A stretch of 18,888 nucleotides of DNA from NCBI GenBank assembly GCA_030849075.1, contig JASAOO010003043.1, forward strand, positions 1 to 18,888, given 5' to 3'. Source of the stretch: Zelonia costaricensis (taxonomy: Eukaryota; Euglenozoa; Kinetoplastea; Trypanosomatida; Trypanosomatidae). Position numbers and translations under genes: made by a program. This document shows positions 7,479 to 15,748 of this stretch, in pieces. Below the pieces are notes generated by a model, which had not been told where the DNA came from, did not search any database, and saw only the letters and a list, made by a program, of their open reading frames with translations. The number at the start of each line of letters is the position of its first letter. The stretch's first letter is position 1.

Positions 7479-10400
7479 TCACTCAATCGAGAAGGACGAG
7501 AGGTCCTCGAGTTCAAGGAAGTCTTCCCGCTTGCGGAACGCGCGCACGAGGGCCAGCGTGGCCCGCAGCGTGTCGAGCAGGTGCGCGCCCCAGCGACGCC
7601 GCCCCGCGGCGCTGTCGCTGCCACCGCTGAAGCTGCTGTCCCCGCCGACGCTGTAGATGGAGTGGCTGAGCTGGTCCATCGTGTTGGGGGAGCGGTAGGC
7701 GAGGGAAAGGTGGTCGTCGTCATCCTCGAAGCTGGACGCGCGACCGCCCTGCGCAGACCCGCGCAGCGCGGCGGCGGCGGCGGCAATGGCGCGGGCGACG
7801 TCCGTGTACGCCTCCGCACGGGCGGAGCTCAGCGTCGAGGAGGGCAGGTCGTCCACAATCACGAGCGGGACCGGCGGCGGCGGCGGCAGCCGCGGCTTGC
7901 GGGACTTGATCACACGCGATGTCTTGTTGGCGGCGTCAAGTTCCCGGTTCGTGCTCCGCAAGCAGCTGTTGCTGTTGCTGTTGCTGCCGCTGCGGGCCGA
8001 GCTGATGCTGGACCGGGTTCGGTGGCTCCGGCTCCTGACGGAGGAGGCGGTGGGCGACGGCGTCATGCCCGTGCTTGCATCGACGCGCGAGCCGGCGAAG
8101 GCCCCACTCGACGCCGCGTTGAAGACGAAGCCGCTGTGGGACGTGTTGCTGTGGTAGTCTTCGCTGCCGGTCCAGGTCGGCTGCTGCCCGCCACTGCCGC
8201 GCCGCAGCGCCGCCACCGACGACGGATCCACAGATATGCGCCTAAGGGAGGAGGCGTTGCGGCGGTGGCGGATCGGGACGGGGCGGAGGTGGAGGGCCTG
8301 CTCGCGTGCCGCGGCAGCGCGACTTGGCGACGACGCCGCCGCCGCGGACGCTGCTGTCGAGGCGTCGGTCTGCAGCGGCGCGAAGCCGCAGCGTGCGAGG
8401 AAGACCTCCAGGGACGCGTCGGAGGCGGCGCGTGTGTAGTGCGGCGGCCACGGTGCCGGCGCGGTCGGGGGCGCTGCGCAGGACGCTGCGTGCGAAGAAG
8501 CCTCCTGTGCGTCTGCCCCGCCCGCGTCGGTGGAACCGCCACCCTCGCGCAGGCGTCGCTGCATCTCCGCGAGGCGCAGACGCAGCAGCACGTTCACCTC
8601 CTCGAGTTGCTGCAGCCGCGCCTGCGACGCCGCGTGGGCGCTGCGTTCGTCCGCCAAGGCGGCCGCCGCGTCGAGGCCGGGTGGGTACAGTCGCGCGGGT
8701 GCGTCCTGGCGTGGCGAGCCGAAGAGCAGCGGCGCGGAGGAAAGGGTGGCGACGGCGCAGAGCGAGCTCTCCGCGTTATCGCCGCCGCGCTGGTCCGGTG
8801 CGTCGCCCGGCGTCCCCCACCGTTCACCGTCCTGCGTCGTGTCGCTCGCGCGCCGCGACCTGGTGGATCCGGGCGGGCTTAGGTCGGACACGCCGAAGAC
8901 CGCCACGCTGCCCTGCGCACTCGCGAGGCTGCCACGGCCGCGACGGGCGCCGTTGTCGCCGCGCAACGGTGTCGACGGCGCATGGCCGCTGCAGACGCCC
9001 GAGTCGACCGCGGCGACGGTGACATCGTTGGCGTCGGGGTCACACGCGCTGTCGCCAGCCTCGTGGCGCCCGCAGCTGACGCTGCCGTTCGGTGAGTGGG
9101 GAGCCCCGTCAAGCGGGTTCGTGGCGACGGACGCTGCTGCTGCAGCCGCCGCGGCGCCAGGCGGCGATGGCGGCACCTCCGTTGTGGCGATGGGGAGGGC
9201 AAGGGCGGTGGGAGCGGGGGTGGCGCCAGCCGCAGTGGCGGGGTGGTGCTGGCGCACATCGGACCACCGACCGGGCGTCATCACGCGATCTGCTGACGGC
9301 ACCTGCTGCTGCTGCTGCTGCTGCCGCCCTACGGTTGACGCGAACGGCATCGCCGTGGATGGGGATGCTGACACGGCCGCTGCGGCGGCTATGAGGCGGC
9401 GCTGCAACTCGTGCCGCCGCTCTACGATGGAGTGGGCGGACGACAGGAAGGCGCGGGCAGGGGCGCTGTGCCAATAGGCGCGCACAGCAGCGGCATCGGC
9501 AGCGGCGTGCGGCGCGTCGCCCTGCGCCGCCGCTGACGGGCTCGGTGGGCGAGGCGACACGCACCACCACTCCGGGGCGGCCGGGCCGCCGGACTCGGAG
9601 ACGGACCGCTGCTCGTCGCGTGTGACGCTGTCGCACACCTCCGTGAAGCGTGGCATCAGAACTTGGCTACCGGTGAGCCCCTTCCGCGCGCTCAGGCAGT
9701 CCTCCGTGAAGAGGACCTGCGGCGCGGCGGCCTCGCCTGGGATGACAAGCCCACGACTCGACGCATCGCCGCCGGCGCGGCCAGGGGTCGTGACCGCGAC
9801 GCTCGCCACCGTGGTCGTGCTCGAGCGCCACATCGCACGACCGGCGTCAGCGTTGTCGTGCTCGTCGCCCCGCCGCTGTTGCTGATGCTGCCGATGTTGC
9901 TGTTGCTGTTGTTCGTAGGCGGCGGCGGCGAAGTGGCTCAGGTGGCCCTCCAGCCACCACGCATACGTCGCGAGCTGCCGCAGTCGGTCCCGCGCCTGCG
10001 TCCCGTCCGTGACGAGCTCGTGTATCTTCGCCTGCGCGGTCGCCACGGCGAGCAGGATGGCGTGCCGCTCCGTGGCCGCCGCGGCCGCCTCAGCCCTCGC
10101 GGCCGCCAGCGCCTCCGTCAGCGCGTCCGCCGTGGTGGTCTCGTTCAGGTGCACCCTGTTCTTTACGGTCTTGGCCAGCTTTGCGAAGCGCAGCGTCGAC
10201 ATCGTCTCCAGCGCGTCGCGGCGCTCGGGCGATACGTTGCACAGCAGGAACGTAATCGCGTTCCCGCCAAGGCTGCTCTGCAGGATGCGGGTGAGCTTGC
10301 TGTCGCGGTACGGCACGTGCACGTCCGCCGCCGCCGCCGCGGCCGTCGCCCCGCGGGGGGTTGCGGTGGTGCTGGTGTTGCCGGCCGGTATCGCGCCGCC

Positions 10401-13400
10401 CGCTCCCGCGGCCGCAGCGCTCAGCAGCCGCATCACGTTGCCGAGCGCCGAGAGGGAGAGGTTGATGTTCTGCGCTTCCTTAAGTCGCAGGCCGTGGGCG
10501 CCCGTGTGGCTCACCCGCTCCGACCCCGCCAGGTCCACCAGCGTCAAGGTGGAGCGCCGTATGTCACAACACCGCGTCGTCGTCGCCGCTGCCGCCGCGT
10601 CGGCGGCGCCCCCCGCGCCGTCCGCGGCACTCGTGCGCTGCCACTGCTGCTCCACTCGCACGAAGAAGAAGGTGTGCGAGCGGCTGCTGTCCTTGTTCAG
10701 CTTCGTGCTGCCCATCTGCCGATGCCGTAGCGCCTGCCGCACCAGTTCCATGGCCTCATGCACATCAAGCACCTCGTGCTCCCGCAGGCCGTCGATGTAC
10801 ACCGCCTCTGTGCCGGCCTGCCGGCGCGCACCGCCTGACGCCGCGGCGGTGGGCCTGGGACTGCCTCCGCGGCCTCCGTGAGCCCCACCGGCTGCGGCGG
10901 CCGATGTCGATGCGGCTGATGGCGCCACTGCTGATGCTGCTGCTGCCGTCTGGCGGATCTGCAAGGAGGCCACCGGCGTCGCGGCACTCGAGGGCGGGGC
11001 GGCCCACATGTTCGCCGCACTAGCCCCGCGCGCGCGGGGCGTCGGGCTCTTGCTGCTCCGCCGCGCCAGCGCAGTCGCGCCGCTTGCCGCTCCCCCCGGC
11101 GGCACGGCGATGGAGCTGCCCCGCTTGTAGCTGAGCCCGCCATTACCGACGCGCTGCGAGACGCGCGTCCGCATCGGCGTGTTGCCGGGCTGCGGCGCGG
11201 GCGACTCGCTGCGGTCGCGACGCACATGCGACTCGCTGCACTCGGACGCTGTCTCCACCCCATTCACAGTCTGCCGCGACAGCGTGGGCACCGCGTCGTG
11301 CGGATCGTGGTGGACCTCCTGGTCGCCGTCGCCTTGGTGCAGACGGGTGCTGCTGTCGCTGCTGGTCTCGTCGTGCGCGTCGGAGGCGGCGTTTAGGGCA
11401 CCGCGGTGGTCGGCACCGCGCCGTGACGCGGCCTTCGTGGAAGCAGACGCTCGCTTCCCACGTGCCCCCGTCGCGCTGTCCACCGGTTCCGGCGATGGCG
11501 TGGCGGCTCTGTCACCGTCCGCCTCCTGCTCGAGGCGGCCATCATCGTCGCTGCCGCTGCCGCTGCTGCTGCTGCTGCTACTCCGGTGGCGCTGACGGCG
11601 CTGCTTCTGGTGGTGGCGGTGGTCGCGCCGGCCTGCATCCCCGTCAGCGCCGGTGCGCTTGAGGTGGATGTCGTGAGGCAGCAGGTCGCGCAGTTCCTCG
11701 TTGTACAGCTCCAGCGCGCTGATGGACATCCTCCACGTCGACGTCGGCGGGGCCGCCGTCGTCGACGTCGGGTGCCGCGCCTCGAGACCGTGGAACAGCG
11801 CTACGAGCATGCGTGGTAGCAGCCCCATCGACGCCGCCGCCGCGCGCACGTGCGCATCGACGCCGCCGGCCTTCCCTGCGTGAAGCTCGTCCCCGTCGTC
11901 GACTTCGTCCTGCTTGGCCGCGGTCGAACCGTCGGCCATGGGCCCAGCCGACGTCATCCACTCCAGCGCCGTGCGTGAAAGCTTGCCCCCGTGCGGCCCC
12001 ACCGTCGTGTATGTCTTGCCGCTGCCGCTCTGGCCGTAGCACATCACCGTGCCGTGGTACCCCTGCAGCACCCGCCGCACGGCGCGGCGACCGATGCGGG
12101 CCATGACGTCCGCCTGCGTCATGGTTTCGTCTAGGATGTGGTCGTAGTAGAAGCGGCGCGTCGTGACCCGGCGGCCCGAGAGCAGGGCATCGGAGGTGAT
12201 GGACGTGCTCGAGAGGGCCGCCGCCACCGACGCGGTGGAAGAGCCGCACGAGCTCGCGAGCGTGTTGCCAGAGACGCCCACCGTGCAGTCCACGAAACCG
12301 TTGCGCGCGTCTGGTTGAATGCAGCGGTGTTGGCCCTTGGCCGCCGCAAGCCCATCAGCGTCCCCCTCGACGGCGACGTGGCTGCCGTTGTGGGAGCGCT
12401 GCGGGCGCACCTGCGAGCCGTTCCGCGCGCGCGGGGCGGCGGTGCTGGAGCTGTTGCCCGAGTGCGCGCGTGGGCGTGTCTGCGACTCGCTCAGCACGCT
12501 GAACGCCGTCCGGCTCGTCTCGCACTCCGCGTCAGCCAACTCACAGCTGTCTTCTGCGCGGAGGTGCTGCTGCGAGAAGAGAGTACGCGAAGCCAATTCG
12601 TCGTCGGTGTGGCCGATCGTCGCTGCTGCCGCTGCTGCGGCGGCGGCCACCTCCCGCGCCAGAACCGTGTTCAGAGGGCGCACCCGCACGGCCACGAAGA
12701 TGTTCATGTCTGTCAGCGCCGACTCCTCCTCGTCATCGCCCATGTCGTCGGTCTCGTCGAGCGCTGCAGCGTGAGCCGGTGGCGGTTGTGGTGCCGGCGC
12801 GGACGGCGCGTACGAGCTCGGGGTTGCCGAGGAGCCCTCGTCCGGCGGCGGCGTGCTCTTCACGGACGCGGCCAGCACAGCGGCGAGCGGCAGCTGCAGC
12901 GACCCCGACGCCTCGCTCGGGCGCGCAGACGAGCTGCGCGCGTCCACGTCATCCGCGCTGAAGGTCGGCTGCAGCTGCTGCGGGGCGAGCCACGACTGCT
13001 GCTGCTGCGGCGGCGGCGGCGGACGCGGGGATAGCGGCGGGGCAGGGGTGCGCACGCGGTGGAGCTCAACGCGCTGCCTCCACACCTCGCGCGGGTCCGT
13101 GTCAGCCCAGCTCCAGTCCACGCCCTCGGCGGTGTTGCTCAGGTCGGAGGCGGGAATGGACGCCATCGGACTTTCGAACTGCGCGCACGAGTACTGCCGC
13201 ACGCTCATGGACGGGGTGTGGGTGCTGATCGGAGGCGGGAGCGGCGTGCCGAGCCGCGTCTGCTGTGCCCCAGCGGGGCCCGCGGCGGTGTGGATCGCGT
13301 CCGCCGCGCGCGGACTCGTGCGTGCCGGCCCCGCCTGCCGCTTGCTGAGTTGCGACTCGGACTGCGTCGGCGGCGGCGGCGCCGTGGCCGCGGCAGAGAC

Positions 13401-14255
13401 CGTGCGAGGGGGCGACTTCATCACTGCCGGCGCACTGGGCGATGGAAGCTTGAGCGACTCGGACGACGTCGGCGAGGGCTGGACATGGTGCACGTGCGTG
13501 GTGCCGCTACCGCTGCTGGAGCGGCGCACGAAGCTCGGCGGCCGCTTATAGATGGTGGCGGTGGCGCCGCCGCCGCCGCTGCCGCGCGTGGACGAGGACG
13601 TCGTTGTGTGTGCCGTGGCGGAGGAGCTGCCGGCACTTTGCGACTGCAGGGAGGCCTCAGAACACAGCGGGGTGGCGTGCAGGAGGTGCGCGGGGTGCTG
13701 CGGGTGCGTGTGTGTCTGATGCGGCGACAACCCGAGGTGCGACGCGCGGTGCAGGGCCACATGCGGGCTTGCGCCAGCGGCTGCAACGACGTGTGGCGAA
13801 GGCGGTGTTGCTGCTGCTGCTGCGGCTGCATCTGCTGATGCCGTCGATGGAGCCTCACTGACCGGCACCTCCACGCGCACCGGCGTGCGGGCTTCAGCGG
13901 AGCCGCTTCTGTTGCTGCATGGAGAGCTAGTGATGGAGGACACGCTCATGCCGGCGCTCGCCGCCGCCGCCGCAGCGGCACTCGCAGCAGCCAGCGCCGT
14001 GGAGCGCGGCAGCTGCAGGAGCGCGGCGGTGGACGCGATGCCGGCAGGCCGGTTGTACCACTCCATCACGCGTGCGTCACCGTACGGGGCAGACGGAGAC
14101 GGCTGCGCCGACGACGACGACGCGGAGGACACCATGAACGTGTTGTTTGACACGGCATCGGTCGAGAGCCGCGACGCAGGCCGCGATGACCGCGACTCGA
14201 CCGTCGCCGCGCTCGGCACGATGAAGGTGGAGAAGGTGAAGGTTGGGTGCGCCAT
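7479..14255 (-). CDS. giant kinesin with insertion-expanded motor domain, 2258 aa
   Basis: Kinesins are microtubule motors driven by ATP hydrolysis. The catalytic motifs are all visible: RVRPLN at 524-529; P-loop GQSGSGKT at 741-748 (Ser replaces the usual Thr); switch I NKDSSRSH ending at H1194; switch II DLAGSE at 1241-1246; PYRDSKLTRIL from 1315; and the motor ends near KNRVH at about 1365-1369. The motor therefore spans about 850 residues instead of about 340. Insertions lie between RVRPLN and the FYYDHILDE strand (about 531-700), after YNEELRDLL and before VYIDGL (about 860-1152, loop L8), and in loop L12 (about 1279-1311). In front is a 517-residue Ser/Pro/His/Ala-rich extension. Behind are a probable helix at about 1370-1445, Gln runs near 1448, a short coiled-coil candidate at about 1867-1908, and a less biased C-terminal block (about 2195-2258). 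The start is the first ATG after the SL acceptor at 14344. Because every nucleotide-site motif is kept, it is probably an active motor. I cannot place it in a kinesin subfamily. Confidence 0.95.
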   Translation of the reverse strand: MAHPTFTFSTFIVPSAATVESRSSRPASRLSTDAVSNNTFMVSSASSSSAQPSPSAPYGDARVMEWYNRPAGIASTAALLQLPRSTALAAASAAAAAAASAGMSVSSITSSPCSNRSGSAEARTPVRVEVPVSEAPSTASADAAAAAAATPPSPHVVAAAGASPHVALHRASHLGLSPHQTHTHPQHPAHLLHATPLCSEASLQSQSAGSSSATAHTTTSSSTRGSGGGGATATIYKRPPSFVRRSSSGSGTTHVHHVQPSPTSSESLKLPSPSAPAVMKSPPRTVSAAATAPPPPTQSESQLSKRQAGPARTSPRAADAIHTAAGPAGAQQTRLGTPLPPPISTHTPSMSVRQYSCAQFESPMASIPASDLSNTAEGVDWSWADTDPREVWRQRVELHRVRTPAPPLSPRPPPPPQQQQSWLAPQQLQPTFSADDVDARSSSARPSEASGSLQLPLAAVLAASVKSTPPPDEGSSATPSSYAPSAPAPQPPPAHAAALDETDDMGDDEEESALTDMNIFVAVRVRPLNTVLAREVAAAAAAAAATIGHTDDELASRTLFSQQHLRAEDSCELADAECETSRTAFSVLSESQTRPRAHSGNSSSTAAPRARNGSQVRPQRSHNGSHVAVEGDADGLAAAKGQHRCIQPDARNGFVDCTVGVSGNTLASSCGSSTASVAAALSSTSITSDALLSGRRVTTRRFYYDHILDETMTQADVMARIGRRAVRRVLQGYHGTVMCYGQSGSGKTYTTVGPHGGKLSRTALEWMTSAGPMADGSTAAKQDEVDDGDELHAGKAGGVDAHVRAAAASMGLLPRMLVALFHGLEARHPTSTTAAPPTSTWRMSISALELYNEELRDLLPHDIHLKRTGADGDAGRRDHRHHQKQRRQRHRSSSSSSSGSGSDDDGRLEQEADGDRAATPSPEPVDSATGARGKRASASTKAASRRGADHRGALNAASDAHDETSSDSSTRLHQGDGDQEVHHDPHDAVPTLSRQTVNGVETASECSESHVRRDRSESPAPQPGNTPMRTRVSQRVGNGGLSYKRGSSIAVPPGGAASGATALARRSSKSPTPRARGASAANMWAAPPSSAATPVASLQIRQTAAAASAVAPSAASTSAAAAGGAHGGRGGSPRPTAAASGGARRQAGTEAVYIDGLREHEVLDVHEAMELVRQALRHRQMGSTKLNKDSSRSHTFFFVRVEQQWQRTSAADGAGGAADAAAAATTTRCCDIRRSTLTLVDLAGSERVSHTGAHGLRLKEAQNINLSLSALGNVMRLLSAAAAGAGGAIPAGNTSTTATPRGATAAAAAADVHVPYRDSKLTRILQSSLGGNAITFLLCNVSPERRDALETMSTLRFAKLAKTVKNRVHLNETTTADALTEALAAARAEAAAAATERHAILLAVATAQAKIHELVTDGTQARDRLRQLATYAWWLEGHLSHFAAAAYEQQQQQHRQHQQQRRGDEHDNADAGRAMWRSSTTTVASVAVTTPGRAGGDASSRGLVIPGEAAAPQVLFTEDCLSARKGLTGSQVLMPRFTEVCDSVTRDEQRSVSESGGPAAPEWWCVSPRPPSPSAAAQGDAPHAAADAAAVRAYWHSAPARAFLSSAHSIVERRHELQRRLIAAAAAVSASPSTAMPFASTVGRQQQQQQQVPSADRVMTPGRWSDVRQHHPATAAGATPAPTALALPIATTEVPPSPPGAAAAAAAASVATNPLDGAPHSPNGSVSCGRHEAGDSACDPDANDVTVAAVDSGVCSGHAPSTPLRGDNGARRGRGSLASAQGSVAVFGVSDLSPPGSTRSRRASDTTQDGERWGTPGDAPDQRGGDNAESSLCAVATLSSAPLLFGSPRQDAPARLYPPGLDAAAALADERSAHAASQARLQQLEEVNVLLRLRLAEMQRRLREGGGSTDAGGADAQEASSHAASCAAPPTAPAPWPPHYTRAASDASLEVFLARCGFAPLQTDASTAASAAAASSPSRAAAAREQALHLRPVPIRHRRNASSLRRISVDPSSVAALRRGSGGQQPTWTGSEDYHSNTSHSGFVFNAASSGAFAGSRVDASTGMTPSPTASSVRSRSHRTRSSISSARSGSNSNSNSCLRSTNRELDAANKTSRVIKSRKPRLPPPPPVPLVIVDDLPSSTLSSARAEAYTDVARAIAAAAAALRGSAQGGRASSFEDDDDHLSLAYRSPNTMDQLSHSIYSVGGDSSFSGGSDSAAGRRRWGAHLLDTLRATLALVRAFRKREDFLELEDLSSFSIE

Positions 14256-14343
14256 GTTGGCGGCGACGATGGTTTTCTGTTTCTTCCCTTTCTTGTTTGC
14301 GTCACGAGGGAGGAATCAGAAGCGAAGGGGAGTCGGGCGGCGA

Positions 14344-14380
14344 CTCAGTCGTGTANAAAGGAGGAGGGGGGGGGGGAGGG
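14344..14380 (-). promoter_or_regulatory. predicted SL trans-splice acceptor for the kinesin gene
   Basis: On the minus strand a 24-nt C/T tract (14380-14357) is followed by the first AG at 14345-14344. This leaves a 5' UTR of about 88 nt with no ATG before 14255. A weaker tract further downstream (about 14330-14300) could supply an alternative AG without changing the first ATG. The single undetermined base at 14356 lies directly beside the tract. Confidence 0.65.
14356..14356. other. undetermined base (N)
   Basis: A single N lies at the end of a purine/G run beside the kinesin acceptor. This is probably an assembly or base-calling ambiguity, and the true tract length may differ. It lies outside every supported coding frame. 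Confidence 0.95.
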
Positions 14381-14639
14381 TCTCGCACGCGAGCTGCGGT
14401 GTGGATCGACGCGAGACGTACACGGTGCGCAGCGTGCGGGGGAGCACGGGAAGAGAGGCGAGGCACGGGATCGAGGCGGTGATGGGGAGGGGGGGGTGAC
14501 GAGAAAGGCGGAGTGAGGAGTGGCGGGCTTGGCGCCGTCGCCGCACCCATGCAACCTGGAGAGACGAGAAGCTAGAAAAGCTAGAAGAGTGAGAGAGGAA
14601 GAGGAAGAGGGGGGGGGGACTGCGCGTGTTGATGTGTTT

Positions 14640-14641
<2 letters not shown>

Positions 14642-14670
<29 letters not shown>
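14642..14670. repeat. (GT)n microsatellite
   Basis: An uninterrupted 29-nt GT tract. It is complementary to the CA tract at 14722-14738, with about 50 nt between them. Confidence 0.95.
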
Positions 14671-14673
<3 letters not shown>

Positions 14674-14721
14674 AGGGGCTTGGGTCCCGCTCGAGCATCC
14701 TCGCAGTGATCAGACACACGT

Positions 14722-14738
14722 ACACACACACACACACA
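14722..14738. repeat. (AC)n microsatellite
   Basis: An uninterrupted 17-nt AC tract, in inverted orientation to the preceding GT tract. Confidence 0.9.
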
Positions 14739-15444
14739 AACCTCTTGCCACGTGCGCTCGCATGTGCGGGAGATGTCGTGCCGCTGAGGTCTGGTGTTTC
14801 TCTTCCCCCCTCGGCTTAACGTCCCGCACATCATCGCTAGCGAGCACGTACGTGCGTTCGTACGTCTGTGCTTGTGCCTGTTTCGTGAACTTGTGAAGCA
14901 TTGTTGCAGTACGCACGGAAGCAAGGAGGACAGTAGCGAGGGATGGGGGGGGGTACATACGCGAAGACGGCTGCGAGCACCACCGCCATGACTCTTTCCC
15001 ACCACTACTGATGTCCGCGTCCAGCCAAACTACCATCAGCTTCAGCGTCAGCATCACCACCATGGCACACACACACGTGCACAAGACCCAACAGGGAAGG
15101 GGGTGAGAGGCTGGAGCAGTCAGCTAAGCTAAGGCGAGCACCACTTAAGACTTAAGAAGCACAAACGACGTGAAGGAGCGCACGCAAACACCACCCGATG
15201 ACGCTGCGAAAAAAATGCAGGGGCGCGGCAGGCGCGCGCGCGTGTGTTCACGTGTTCGTGCGGTTGCGTGAGACACGAGAGTGTCGCCGCTCAACTCGAA
15301 CGAGGACGACAACGACAACGACGTGAGTCACGACCGCGAGACGGACAGAGAGAAGGATGAACACCCCCTCCACACACATCAATCCACCGGGAGGGGTGTG
15401 TGGGTCTGCGTGGGCCTCACAGCATGCAGGTGTACACGTGTATT

Positions 15445-15471
15445 TGTGTGTGTGTGTGTGTGTGTGTGTGT
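15445..15471. repeat. (TG)n microsatellite
   Basis: An uninterrupted 27-nt TG tract about 300 nt from the TYW1 stop, in the probable TYW1 3' UTR. Confidence 0.95.
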
Positions 15472-15748
15472 CTTCTTCCATGCCTGCTGCTGCTGCTTCC
15501 TCGCCGCCGTCACCGCCACCGTTGTCGTCGCTGTCGACATCAGCTCTACTGTCTTCACTTGGAGAATATGTGTCCGACGCCGCACACGCATGCGCTAATG
15601 CGTGCGCACGTCGCCGCTGCAAGTGAGGGGGGGGGGGGCGTAGGGATGGCGGTGAAGAGGAGGGGCGCTACCTGAACACTACATCACCTCCCCCTCTTTC
15701 CCCTCTCTCTCTTTCCATTGCCCCCAATCCAAATCCGCACGGCCACAC

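Larger units (their letters stand above)
14346..15748. other. spacer / probable 3' UTR of the TYW1 gene
   Basis: About 1.4 kb lies between the TYW1 stop and the kinesin acceptor. It holds TG tracts at 14642-14670 and 15445-15471, a CA tract at 14722-14738, short palindromes at 14835-14865, a doubled CTTAAG at 15144-15156, a G12 run at 15627-15638, and a strong + strand pyrimidine tract at 15687-15725. The open frames on both strands are repeat-driven and not supported as genes. Confidence 0.7.

Noticed and set aside
7317..8882. 521-aa open frame on the + strand
   Set aside because: It is antisense to the 3' end of the kinesin gene, begins in a TG repeat and is Arg/Gly/Ala-rich with no motif. 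It is a GC-bias shadow.
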